This document shows positions 47,101 through 57,300 of a stretch of 64,000 bases of DNA, piece by piece. Within the stretch, counting starts at the first letter, position 1; every line of letters starts with the position of its first letter. The notes under the pieces are model-generated. The model saw only the letters and a list, made by a program, of their open reading frames with translations, did not search any database and was not told the origin of the DNA. This DNA comes from Bugula neritina. Lineage: Eukaryota; Bryozoa; Gymnolaemata; Cheilostomatida; Bugulidae. The stretch spans positions 4,941,662 to 5,005,661 of the forward strand of contig OZ037770.1 of the NCBI GenBank assembly GCA_964035545.1, written 5' to 3'. A program made the translations under genes and the position numbers.

Positions 47101-50100
47101 TGCTCTACGCGTCATCTGATGCAAATAATATCACCAAAGCGTGGGAAAAACTCATTTCAGTCAACAACAACATCCTCAGACATGTTATGGAAACTTGGAC
47201 TGCCAGTCGTCCAGTCACTGCCTGCATCTGTGCTCACTGCTTACTGCTAGGTGTTCTGTGCCCTAAAAAGTCTATTCATCCTAAATGGTGTTTTCGCTCC
47301 CTGATGAAACCTACACCAGTTGTCAAGAAGTGCAGCGGATCTTCAACAATCTTGTGCAATAATGAGGAGATCCCAAGAGCTCTGATTTTTCCATGTATGT
47401 ATCACTAATATTGTTTATTACTATGATTTTATAAATGGAAACTTTTGCCTACTACATAAATGATTTTCTTTACTACAAACTCTAAACAAAACCTGCTAAA
47501 AAATTTTTAAATTTGAAAATAATCAAACAAAAGGCATTATATCTCGTGTTGTAACATTCTTGCAGTGGTTCTGTCTCAACTTATGTTTAGCTACCATTTA
47601 AGTTGATTACAGTATACATAATATGTGAGCTGGTTGTAGTATATGTAGACTGCACTGTTTTATTCAGGTGAGGCATTGTCTGAGAAAGAAACCGATGAGC
47701 TCGTGAAGCTATTGACTCAACTCAAACTTCGTAAACAACAGAATGATGCAACCAGAATTGGTATATCTGTATAATACTCACTTTATCAACCTTTAATGTT
47801 ATTAAAGAATTCAGAGATCTCAATACATGCAGCAGTTCGTTTACTCTGACTAGAATTTTTAGAAAACTGATTGTTTTTGTCAAGCGATCAAGGAAATGGC
47901 AATTTTGCTATTCTTCTGTTTTTTAAATCCTGGTGTTAGCCAATCAAATCATGTGACTGCAGATGATGATGATGATCTGAGTGATCTCTCTGAAGATGAT
48001 GACAATCTGTATCCTGATGAAGACAATGAGAAAGACATGAAGTTGATACAACCCAACCTAAAGACTACCAGAAACCTGAGGATTAAGAATCTTTTCTCAA
48101 ATGCTGAACAGGTTGGTGCATCAGTTTAGGGTCATATGTTCACCTTATTCGTTAGATTCTTATGCTTGTATAACCTATTCTTAGACAGAACATTATAAAC
48201 ACATGCATCTGTAGCAAAATGATACTATTTACTGTTAGCTTTATTATTAGGCCATGTGTGCCTCAAACATGTTTAACTAGATTTACAAATATGTCAACTA
48301 ATACTATCATTTTTAGTATATTTTTATCCAGGTGTTCAGTATGACCAGAGAGAGAGGAAGAGCTCTGATAATAAACAACAAGAACTTTGTTGAAAGACCA
48401 GACTTATGCAGGGAAGGTTCAGATGCTGATGTTGAGAATATGTCTCTCATGTTGAGATCTCTCAAGTTTGATGTTGAGACACACTCAGACCTGACAGCAG
48501 AGGTATGTTGTTATGGTGAAAACAATGCGAGCACTATTTAACCATCAAGTAGATTTTCGTATATAATGTCTTGTTTGTTCTTTAACCAAATATTTTGTAA
48601 AGTTTGTAGTATATTTTAACAAAATATTTTTTTTCACATTCACTGAATTATATCTTTAATTGTACTTAAGAATTTTTCTAAAGCTGCATTGAAAATTTTG
48701 GGTCTTGTTAGTTTTTGCTCACTTTTTGGTTTTTTGTTAGGTTGATGAGAAAACTTTTTGCTCACATTGCATATGAGTCAGCTTACTTCATTTAGTACAC
48801 ACCAGGAAATTATGACCTAACATTAAAGTTTACTCATAATCCATTGAAATTTACCATACATGGTATATTTATGTGCTGATTTTAACTACGCATAACAGAA
48901 AAGGTTAGCTAGGAGGGGATTCCCCAACATTAAAGCACAGGTCATTGTCATATGCACTTATTATTTTATATGTGCGGACCGTTACGAAAAAACTGTGACT
49001 GTCTGCAAGTCCAAATTAGCTAAATAATTAAGAAAGACATGGGAAATTAAGCATAATCAAAAATCATCTTGACTATTTAGTTGTATTTATTGATATGCTA
49101 TTAGTTTTAGGCAAAAACCTATAAATATTAGCACCTAAATTGAAAAAATAGCTAAAACTGGAGATTTCGAGTGTGTACTAAATTAAGTAAAATGACCCAT
49201 AACTCTATAGCAATTATTTGACACTTTAAATGAAGTAAATTTGTTTGACTGTTTAAATTCGTTTTCAAATTTGTAGGAAATGCTGTCTGCTGTGAAGTCT
49301 GAGGTGAAAAAGGGGAAACACAAAGAGTTTGGATGTCATATACTGGTTGTTATGACTCATGGTAGAGAAGATAACTGTATCTATGGAACTGACCTCGAGA
49401 AGGTCAACCTCACTGACCTGTGTGATTTGCTCACTCCTTTGTATTTCGATGGAACAAATAGAAAACCTAAGGTTGTCATACTAGAAGCCTGCAGTGGAGG
49501 TAGTTTGTAGTATAAATTTGAACTTTTAGTTCAATGGTTGAACTAGTAAATACTCCCTGTCAGAAACTAGTCATCTAATTAATTGGCGCTTTAACATGAT
49601 TCATAGTTTGGATTGCTTGAGCAACTGGGTGTCTTGAGATTGTTTAGCTCACAATATTAAGGTCGTTGTTATGTATGTGTTACAGCAAACATTGAAGTAA
49701 GCCCAGACAGATCTGGTCTTGCAGCAGATCAAGAAGAAGAAACTGAAGCTGCCTCTTCTACACCTTCTGAAGCTAATGAAGAAGACAATGATGAATATCC
49801 TGAACCGCCAAGAAAAAGAATTAGACTCATTAGACCAGTCTCACCACCAGAACCTAGAATAGAAGAGTGTAGAACTGTACGGGATATAGATGATCTTCTT
49901 GTTCTGAAGAGTAGCGTCTGCTGTAAGTATAGCAAGAGAAAGTTGTTCATTGGTTTGATAAATGTGCAGCTACAGTTTTTTTCAATCTAAAAGTCTGTTT
50001 CCTAAATTTAATCTGACCATGCTATATGTAATCTTTTTCTTGTTCTTCGTAAATTGCGAGTTAATGTTCAAAATCAAACAGAATTTAGAAAATTTCAGGC

Positions 50101-50781
50101 TTGCTTTGTCTACACCATGCTTTGAGTTTCATTTAATTTTATTGCAGCATCAAAGAGACATCCTGAGTATGGATCTCCTATGATTAGAGCTCTAGTATCT
50201 TCAATCTACAAACATGCCTGTCATCGTGATCTCTACACCATCTTTCAGCAGGTGAGTTTAAAATGATAATTTTGTCAATTTCTACTTGTATATAGAAATA
50301 TTTTTATGTTTAGCTGTGTGATAATTTACAATTTGCATGTCCAATGAATAAAATATAATGTAAATTAGGTAGCTTCTTAAAACGTGCTCGTATTTTTACT
50401 AATTTATATTTCTCCCACTGTGCCTGTTGTAAAGGTTAAAGCCCAACCTCAAGCTTTTCTTTAATATATTCTATAGTGGTAGCAGACAACTCTCAGGATC
50501 TACTTGCTTAGATTGAATATGAATAGGAAAGCCTAGTTTAGCAGCTGAAAGTTGTACCTTATCACAGCTATAAGTAGTTAGTTAGAACACAGTCTTACTA
50601 GTCATTACTTACTCTACAGGTGGACACTAAACTAGTGAAAAAACTGTATGCAGATGAAGATTCAGAGAGAAGCAGAAATTTGGTTGCAATCTGGAATACC
50701 CTTCCATTCAGTAAAAGACTTTACCTGTTTCCTGGCTTCGATGGGTTTAATAGAGAGGACAACTCCTCACTCAGCACATAA
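31500..50781 (+). CDS. LRR-Roc-COR-caspase fusion protein, 24 exons, one internal TGA
   Basis: Exons: 31500-31512, 31894-32197, fourteen 138-nt repeat exons from 32850 to 43774, 45392-47394, 47668-47760, 47963-48111, 48332-48502, 49277-49499, 49686-49922, 50148-50251, 50620-50781. The phases (1, then 2 throughout the repeats, then 1,1,0,0,1,1,0) match at every junction, and the total is 5391 nt, exactly 1797 codons. Domains: short N-terminal unit, 28 leucine-rich repeats, Roc GTPase, COR, acidic linker, caspase p20 and p10. Roco proteins are GTPase switches that dimerise through COR; caspases are Asp-specific proteases activated by proximity. A receptor that turns on its own protease is inferred. 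In-frame TGA at 46737-46739 means the copy may be a pseudogene, an allele, or read through. A split into two genes between COR and caspase is the main alternative. Confidence 0.72.
32850..43774 (+). repeat. tandem array of 14 LRR exons (138 nt each, phase 2-2)
   Basis: Exons: 32850-32987, 33410-33547, 34017-34154, 34587-34724, 35174-35311, 35761-35898, 36333-36470, 40192-40329, 40758-40895, 41321-41458, 41913-42050, 42492-42629, 43054-43191, 43637-43774. Each follows an ATTACAG-type acceptor and ends at CCTGAGAG/GT (CCTGCGAG in the seventh). Each encodes exactly two 23-residue repeats of the form LCQLTQLEKLxIxxNxLxTV and SSLTSLKELxMxxCxLxxLP. Introns are also near-copies of one another. Because length is 46 codons and phase is symmetric, any number can be skipped or gained without changing frame. 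Differences concentrate at the x positions on the predicted binding strand. Confidence 0.92.
36866..40113. mobile_element. 3.25-kb insert with terminal inverted repeats in an LRR-array intron
   Basis: The left end reads TGTGACCAGTCGCGACAAAA. The right end is its imperfect inverse (complement TGTGACCTGGCACCACAAAG). TATA flanks both sides (36862-36865, 40114-40117), consistent with a TA or TATA target duplication. The array's repeat pattern is interrupted exactly here and resumes after it. No transposase is recognisable; inside are trinucleotide runs (37480-37990) and an exon-like scrap at 38963-39100 (acceptor, then WVDLQNGGQVAASIIARK). Probably a non-autonomous DNA transposon. Confidence 0.72.
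44637..45003. repeat. local tandem duplication, two units of about 180 bp
   Basis: Blocks starting GTGTCAGAAGTATTTT at 44637 and 44818 run in parallel (ACTTTAATGCCTT, GTTCCTATTTG, GGCACATA, GTAGAATA, GTGTGAACAGTTACTCAGTGATC) with scattered differences. They lie in the intron before the Roc-COR exon. Confidence 0.7.
45392..47394 (+). other. Roc-COR exon of the fusion gene
   Basis: After a TATTGTTAG acceptor come about three more leucine-rich repeats (LQKLNISRNKFTSLPSSV). The Roc GTPase follows, with P-loop GNTMAGKTSL near 45706, switch II DMGGQEVY near 45867 and a G4-type THKDK near 46072. The COR dimerisation region runs to the end (YFIVPQFAKE, QFNGLALPQHVYHQM), with a Cys-rich tail (CICAHC). 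The frame is the same throughout except for TGA at 46737-46739 (after LLVYLI, before KETSFTGEND), 33 codons upstream of a conserved COR block. CGA (Arg) to TGA by one transition would explain it. The donor CCAT/GTATGT at 47394 leaves phase 1. Confidence 0.88.
47668..48111 (+). other. linker exons between COR and caspase
   Basis: Exon 47668-47760 (31 codons, phase 1-1) encodes a charged helix-like stretch (SEKETDELVKLLTQLKLRKQ). Exon 47963-48111 follows CTGCAG and encodes an Asp/Glu-rich run (DDDDLSDLSEDDDNLYPDED) and a basic end. Such acidic, Asp-rich linkers are possible caspase cleavage sites. These exons connect the two halves in frame and are the key link in the fusion model. No stop, poly-A signal or new start with a promoter is obvious between them. 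Confidence 0.6.
48332..50781 (+). other. caspase domain exons (p20 and p10) of the fusion gene
   Basis: Five exons. 48332-48502 has the p20 start (RGRALIINNKNF, GSDADVENMSLMLRSLKFDV). 49277-49499 has the catalytic His in VMTHGRED and the catalytic Cys in LEACSGG, where most caspases have QACRG or QACQG. 49686-49922 is an acidic intersubunit linker with several Asp (GLAADQEEE, EEDNDEYPEP), then the p10 start DIDDLLVLKSS. 50148-50251 (EYGSPMIRALVSSIYKHA) and 50620-50781 (SKRLYLFPGFDG, stop TAA) complete p10. The His-Cys pair is present, so a protease is plausible. The Glu before the catalytic Cys may alter the P1 pocket, although Asp preference depends on several residues. AATAAA candidates lie near 51136 and 51349. 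Confidence 0.88.
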
Positions 50782-51659
50782 ATCCAATATGAAACTGCGC
50801 AAATTTTAGTTTAGTCGTTGAACAAAGTTCTATGACATTTTACTCTACTTGCAGAGTGAGCTTGCGTGTATGGGGATAAATAATCATAGCTGACAGCTAA
50901 ATTATCTACATGAATCGAAGAGTTCTTACTTTTATATTTTACCTTGGATATAAACCTATATGTTGATTACATCTATATCATTAAATTTCCTTGTGATGTC
51001 ATTTCCTATCACATAATCATATTATTATATAATATTTTGTCTTCTCACATTACCGTTACATAATCAGTTCACTTCGGAGTTAGTATTTGTGTTTCTATAT
51101 AGTATTTTATGCCGTATAGTAGTTATATTAACACTTAAATAAATATTTTTTGCCTTGTAAAACATTAACCATTCCTGCTTATTATATCAGTTATATGGTT
51201 TTTAGTCTTTGGTTATCATTTATATTTTGATCTAACATTAAGCACTGACTATGTTGTTTCGGCACATGTTCTAATGGCTATGGTAATATTATTATCATAA
51301 TTATAGTAGCTTGCTAGTATATATTGAAGTTTGCTCTTTATATTTTATCAATAAATTTTATTCAAATATTTTATATAAAAAATTTCAATTGCTTTTAAGA
51401 TTTCAAGTCTGGAAAATTTTACTTCAATAATCTGTGATTAAAGTAACGAGTACATTATTTACAAATAATGGTTATAAAATTTGTCATTTTCTTATCTGCA
51501 TCTGCAAACCAATCATTTTTCAACTAAGCTAATGAAACGACAGCATCATTTTTCACTTAATGCTATTAAGACACTTTGTGCAGATATGACTCATTAGTTT
51601 TAGAAGACATATCATTTAGGAGAAGGTAAACTTCAATCTCAACCCTCCGCTGCCAACCA
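50782..51659. other. 3' flank of the fusion gene, no gene
   Basis: AT-rich sequence that probably contains the 3' UTR and poly-A site (AATAAA near 51136 or 51349). Nothing else is recognisable. Confidence 0.5.
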
Positions 51660-53400
51660 AAGGAAAGGCTTAATCTGACAGTTCATGCAACGACGCTGGT
51701 GCCGAACTGTAACTGCTCCTGTAGGTACGCCAGCGACGTGGAGAGTGGGGACATGCTACACGGGCAACAGCCTGTTTTCCGTATGATCAATGCCCAGGCA
51801 CACACCTGCACACCACCATCCTTTTCTCACTGGAGAGAAAACTCCGGATTTGCCTTCTGCGGAAACACAACATGTGGAGCGGTTATAAGCTGAAGCTCAA
51901 TTTGTGTAGAGCAAGGCACCAGGTGTTGCTTCTGACGGTGGAAGAGGTCTCTAGATCTCGCTGGACAGTTACCACTCGCAATAAGCTGGGAAGCCTCCAG
52001 CCAGTTAAGTGATCTTCTGCCACAGTCCGCCTTCCTCATTGGGCGCAAAGGAAAAAGAGGACAACCGAACAGCAGACTGCAATCTTTTACGGGGCAACGA
52101 AAAATTGAAAATAAGAGACCAGGTCCTGAATTGAAATGTTTGAAGGTCCGTACTTTGCTAACTTTTCTATTTATCAATTTACAGAACATCAAAGACACCT
52201 GAAAATCATCCATCATAAACGATGAATTCAAGAGAATAAGCGTCGACATTACTACCCTTCAAGAAACGCAACTAGCTAATAGTGGCACTCTATAGAAAAT
52301 TACTACACATGTTACTGGCGGGAAAGAAGTTCTAATTAGCCAAAAGTGTATCAAGTTGGCTTTGCAGTGAAGAACAGTTTCTTGAGTATGGTAGAGCCAT
52401 GTACTAGCAGCTCATTGCATAAGAGCAATGTATAAGGGCATCAAGATGGCAACGGGACTAATCCATAGTAAGATGCCTCCTCTCAAACCTTCCACTGGAG
52501 AAGTCATCACCAAAAAAGGAAAGCAGATAGAGAGATGGGTAGAACACTAGACCCACCTGCACTCTCACCAGAAAGTTGTGTCTTCCTCTGCTCTTGATGC
52601 AGTTGAATGTATGTATGTCCACTATTGATGATTTTGATGACGAAACCACTGTAGATGACCTTGATAACGCCATTGATAGTTTGTCCTAAGGCAAGACACC
52701 TGACAGTGATGGAATATCTCCTGATCACATCAAGCGCTGCAAAACTAATCTTTTACATTCCCTGCATGAAGTTCTTTGTCAGTGCTGGGAAGAAGGTGCT
52801 GTGCCACAAGACATGAGAGATGCAAACATCACCAAACTTTACAAGAATGAGAGAGACAAAAAAAAGATCTCAACAATTAAAGAGGCATCTATTTCACTGC
52901 TCAGCATTGTTGGCAAAGTGTTTGCCAAAGTCATCCTGGCTCACCTACAGATACTAGCTAAACGGGTCTACCTGAGTCGCAGTGTGGTTTAAAGAGCAAA
53001 AGATGCCTTTTCATGTTGCCTTTGTCAAATTGACAAAGGCTTTTGTCCTGGTCAACAGAAAGCAGTTGCCAAAAATCCTTCCAAAGATCGGCTGCTCTTC
53101 AAAACTGCAAAGCATGATAGAATATTTCTACATGCAATAACATGAAGGAGACAGCAATGTTTGACAGCAACTTTTTCGGAACCCTTCGACATACGAAGTG
53201 GCGTTACACAAGGCTGCATTCTTGCACAAACACTCTTTGGTGTCTACTTTGCCACGCTCTAAAAGCGCGCTTTTGATAATACATCAGAAGGTATTTGCCT
53301 ACAAACTAAATTCAATAATAAACTCTTTAATTTTGCCTGACTCAGATCCTCCAAAAAGTTTTTCGAATTGTCATCAAAGACATGCTGGTTGCTCATGATG
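51660..53400 (+). pseudogene. decayed LINE (non-LTR retrotransposon), endonuclease and RT remnants
   Basis: The GC-richer block starts with a leader-like region. It then shows an apurinic endonuclease scrap around 52225-52400 (TTLQETQLANSG, QVGFAVKNS) and a reverse transcriptase scrap around 52690-53030 (SDGISPDHIKRC, CWEEGAVPQDMRDANITKLY, SLLSIVGKVFAKVILAHLQ). Further RT pieces (SGVTQGCI-like) follow near 53200. Many stops and frame changes separate them, so it is an old copy. The RT wording resembles the family with LYKNKGDRSDCNNYRGISLL; the exact clade is not assigned. Confidence 0.8.
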
Positions 53401-54368
53401 CTGCTTTGATATGAATAATTGCTTGCAATATAAGATTCCATAACTGTTGGCATATGCAATGCGTTTTGTTGGTGAAACTTCAGGTTTCGGGGTTGTTTTC
53501 TCTCATAGCCCTATAATTATACTATATCAACTAACTAGGCAAAACTCTGTGGAAATAAAATCGAATGAACAACTAATTGAGAATTATTCAACATTCTTTG
53601 TTTAAAATATTATAATGCTGCTCACTAACACAAACTAACATGCATGTATGTATAACTTTTTAACAGACATTGAGTGTTTTTTTAAACAATAAAAATCCTT
53701 GGTGGTATAAATTAGCAAATTGTTAAACCCCTTAAGGTATTCTGCAGTTATAATCAACTATGACGAAGCCTACAGTTGAACTTAATTCTATTTCCTGTAT
53801 TGTTCATCTAGAACAGGCACATATGACACGCTATAGGACTGTGTTTAAGGTTGGCCAGTGACCCCATGTCTTGATACAACTTACACCATCTTTAAACTCA
53901 ATATAAAATTATCTAGATATAAGAATGTGTGATGAACAAACCAATGTGACAAACATTACCAGATATGAATCAAAACCAGATAGTTTATCTCTCCAGGTCT
54001 GTTAGTTTACTTTGTCTTCATGTTTGTAATGATTAGCTAAAAGCATCATTTTCAATATATAACTTTTTTATTTATCAAAAATTATTAAACTTGCTTTGAT
54101 GTCGATGAAATTATATATATATATTTCAATGTATAATAATGTTTGTGAGAATTGGTGAAAAAATACATAACGTGCAACTTTCTTGCAAAAATATAAATAG
54201 TTATTACAGACAAAAAATGGATCCCAGTGCATATAAAAAATATGTATATAGATCTCGTATATGCTTCGTATTTTCACAAATGATAATATTCTACGCTATG
54301 TGTCCAATACCAAAATATGAACGTGATCAAACAATAATAGAGTATTCTAAAAAAATATTCTTAACTTT
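53401..54368. other. intergenic, no gene seen
   Basis: AT-rich with short ORFs (one of 104 codons at 54139-54453 on the plus strand overlaps the last proline dehydrogenase exon antisense and looks random). Confidence 0.5.
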
Positions 54369-57300
54369 TCACTCCATAATCCTGTATTTTAATTCAGAGT
54401 TGAGGAGTTGTCGTTCTTGTCTAGAGTTGGCTATCAGAGAGGAATTTTCATGAGACCGTCTAGACAGATATGGCAAAGACTCGCTGATTGTTCCAACAGC
54501 CACTGATTTATACACAGGATATCCCTTTTGACCTAAATACAACAGGATACTGAGAATAAATATTTATTGACAAGCTTCTCGTATAGTTCGATGGAAGTTG
54601 TCTTCTTTTTGAAGAATATTTTTCCTGAAATAGGTATATATAGGTGGCTGAGTATTATAGGTTTAGATAGCTCTTAAGAATTACTAACTACAGATGAAGG
54701 TATATTTAAACCGGTCAGGTTCCGTTGGGTTTTGAATATTTACTGAGTTTAAAACAGTGCGACTTTGAATTTTATTGCACGATTCTCATCTGCATTGAAG
54801 AGTTTAAAGTTGATTTGTAACTTAATAAATTTTCCGGGTTTATGGTCACTAACCCTACAACAGTCCCAGATAGAAAAAGTAAACTACAATTTTCTCTTTT
54901 ATGTTGTAAAAGAAAATTATGACTGAGTACCCTTTTTCAACTCACCAGTGGCCTTTGTATAAGATAGAACTGCTGTCTATATGCTTACTAAGCCTGTGCT
55001 TTAACCACTAGATCATGCTGCAATAGTTACACTTACCTAGAGTATATGTTATGTGGTCACACATTCCATAAACCTGAGCAAGTATCACTTTCCTCTCTTC
55101 ACTTGAAATACCATAACTTCTCATTCTACATGAGAATATTATTACTATAGCTATCTTAAGTTTATATAATACATTATGCATGCACATAGATATAATGTAT
55201 ATGGGCATTGCATCCGAGAGGAATGGATTATGTAAAGTTGTTAGTAATAAAACATTTGATCAGTTTCCACCACAGCATGACCAGCTACAATTAAACTGGT
55301 AAAACTATATCTACCTTTCTACAGCCTGTTTGATGGAATCTTGGTTATGAGAAGCGAGAACAAATCTGATTTGTCTCCCCTGGTTACTGTTATCACGGAT
55401 CTTCTGCAGTAGCCAGTTGGCTGTAGAGTTGTATGAGTTATGTGTAGCCTGTATTCCATCGTGTACAGGACAAGGATGACCTTGACTTTTAGCTCCATTT
55501 TCCTCAGCTACCATGTACGCCCCCCTTACCAACTTAGCTGAAATATCAAACACACAGTTTTTGGAACCTCAGCCTTCTGTTATATAAACAAATTAAATAA
55601 TTCTACATAATATATGTGTGAATCAGTCAAAAGGAAGTAAATAAACATTCCTAAGTAATTAAACAAATATAATATTGAACTATACTCATCTGTTGATAAA
55701 AATTTAAAATTAGCTGTATTTTGTCAAAGTTTATATTATGAACAATCTCATTTTAATATAAGTTAAGTGTTTTGTTTTTTTACAAGAACCCAACATTGTA
55801 GAGTCATTAGAGTATAATTGGATGCATCAATAAATTTTAAAATGCATTTTGAGATATACCAATCAGCTGAAGAAAGGGCATCGGAAGGTCACATGGATCC
55901 ACAGAATATAGTATAAACTGTAATAGATTATCCCAAATCAATCTTTAATCTAATATACAATATGTTGGCAATTGTGAAGTAGAATTTCCTATCAATTATA
56001 TATGGCTTTGCTAGTTCAACATATTGGGAATTTTGATTATTATTTATATACTTGGAAGTTGTTCTCTAAAATGGTGTTGAGGGCCAACGCATAGACAACT
56101 CCGTATGCTAATCAGGTAATCAACCGGAAAACTGACTGACTCACCCCCATAGTGAAGGTTATTCTTCTCAGCAAAATTGAATTCCCACTGCAAGGCCTCA
56201 AATGACTTCTACAATGTGCAAGAAACAACCAACATAGTGTGCACACATGCAGACATCTTTGTAGAATAGGTTATACAATTACCAAAAATATATTTACATG
56301 GAGAAACAAAAACACATCTTCTGCACCTTGAGAACCAATTTGGATCAAGTTTAAATGTTTAATAGAGAAAAAATAATGAAAGAAAGACAACTTTTGTTTG
56401 GTCTGTAAATCCACATTCTGAAACTTATAACTATCTGTAGATAACAGCAGTCTAACCTTGAGGTAGCATTGTGTTGTGTTCCAAACAACAGCCTTAGTCC
56501 TATTACACACTAGACTGAGAGCCATGGCCAAAGCTGTGAGAGCCGGGTTCGTGTTGGTATACTCAGCGTCTACCATCAACACGGTATTCGTGGCGACTGC
56601 TTTCTGTCCCACTTCACCGAGCAGGATCAGCCCCGACAGCAACTCTGGAACAGTGCCGGAAGCCCCAGGTGTCTCCGCTAGCCACTTCAGGGTGTTTACA
56701 GGTGCAGCATAAGTGCTGTATAATGCAGTGGAAGTAATTATGAATGTCAGAACAAATTTTAGTTGATATTTGAACTATTTAAAAGGAGTCAACACAGACT
56801 TATATGACAAAACACACTCAAGTTTAAAGTCCTTATCCTAGATGGACGAGATATTTTAAAAGCTGGCTAAAATCTTAAATTATTATGTAGCACAAGAGTA
56901 ACAACACACATGACCTTTACTAGAGATTGACCCCATGAAATTGGTTTTACTAAGTCAGCAATCTCACTTTCAAACCAATGCTGCTTTCCAACATATTTAT
57001 ATGATAAGCAGAAGGTATAATAATATGCAGATTTGGTGAACATCAATTTTTTGCAGATTAAGGTTTTTGAGCTTCACAATTGGCACGTTGAATATGCACT
57101 CCAAACCAAGACACATGATTACAATATAGGAACTTAAGCTATATCTCATGCGATCCATAGATCTAAAGGACTTATCACTCACACAGATTACAGACTATCA
57201 CTACTTCTCACTGCTACAGGACTATCAGGACTATCAAGAGAAAAGATTTAATGTGAACCAGTTACAACTGGCTTCAACCAAAACATTGCGATATGTATAA

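Noticed and set aside
51827-52249. 140-codon minus-strand ORF
   Set aside because: It lies antisense to the decayed LINE and has no recognisable domain.
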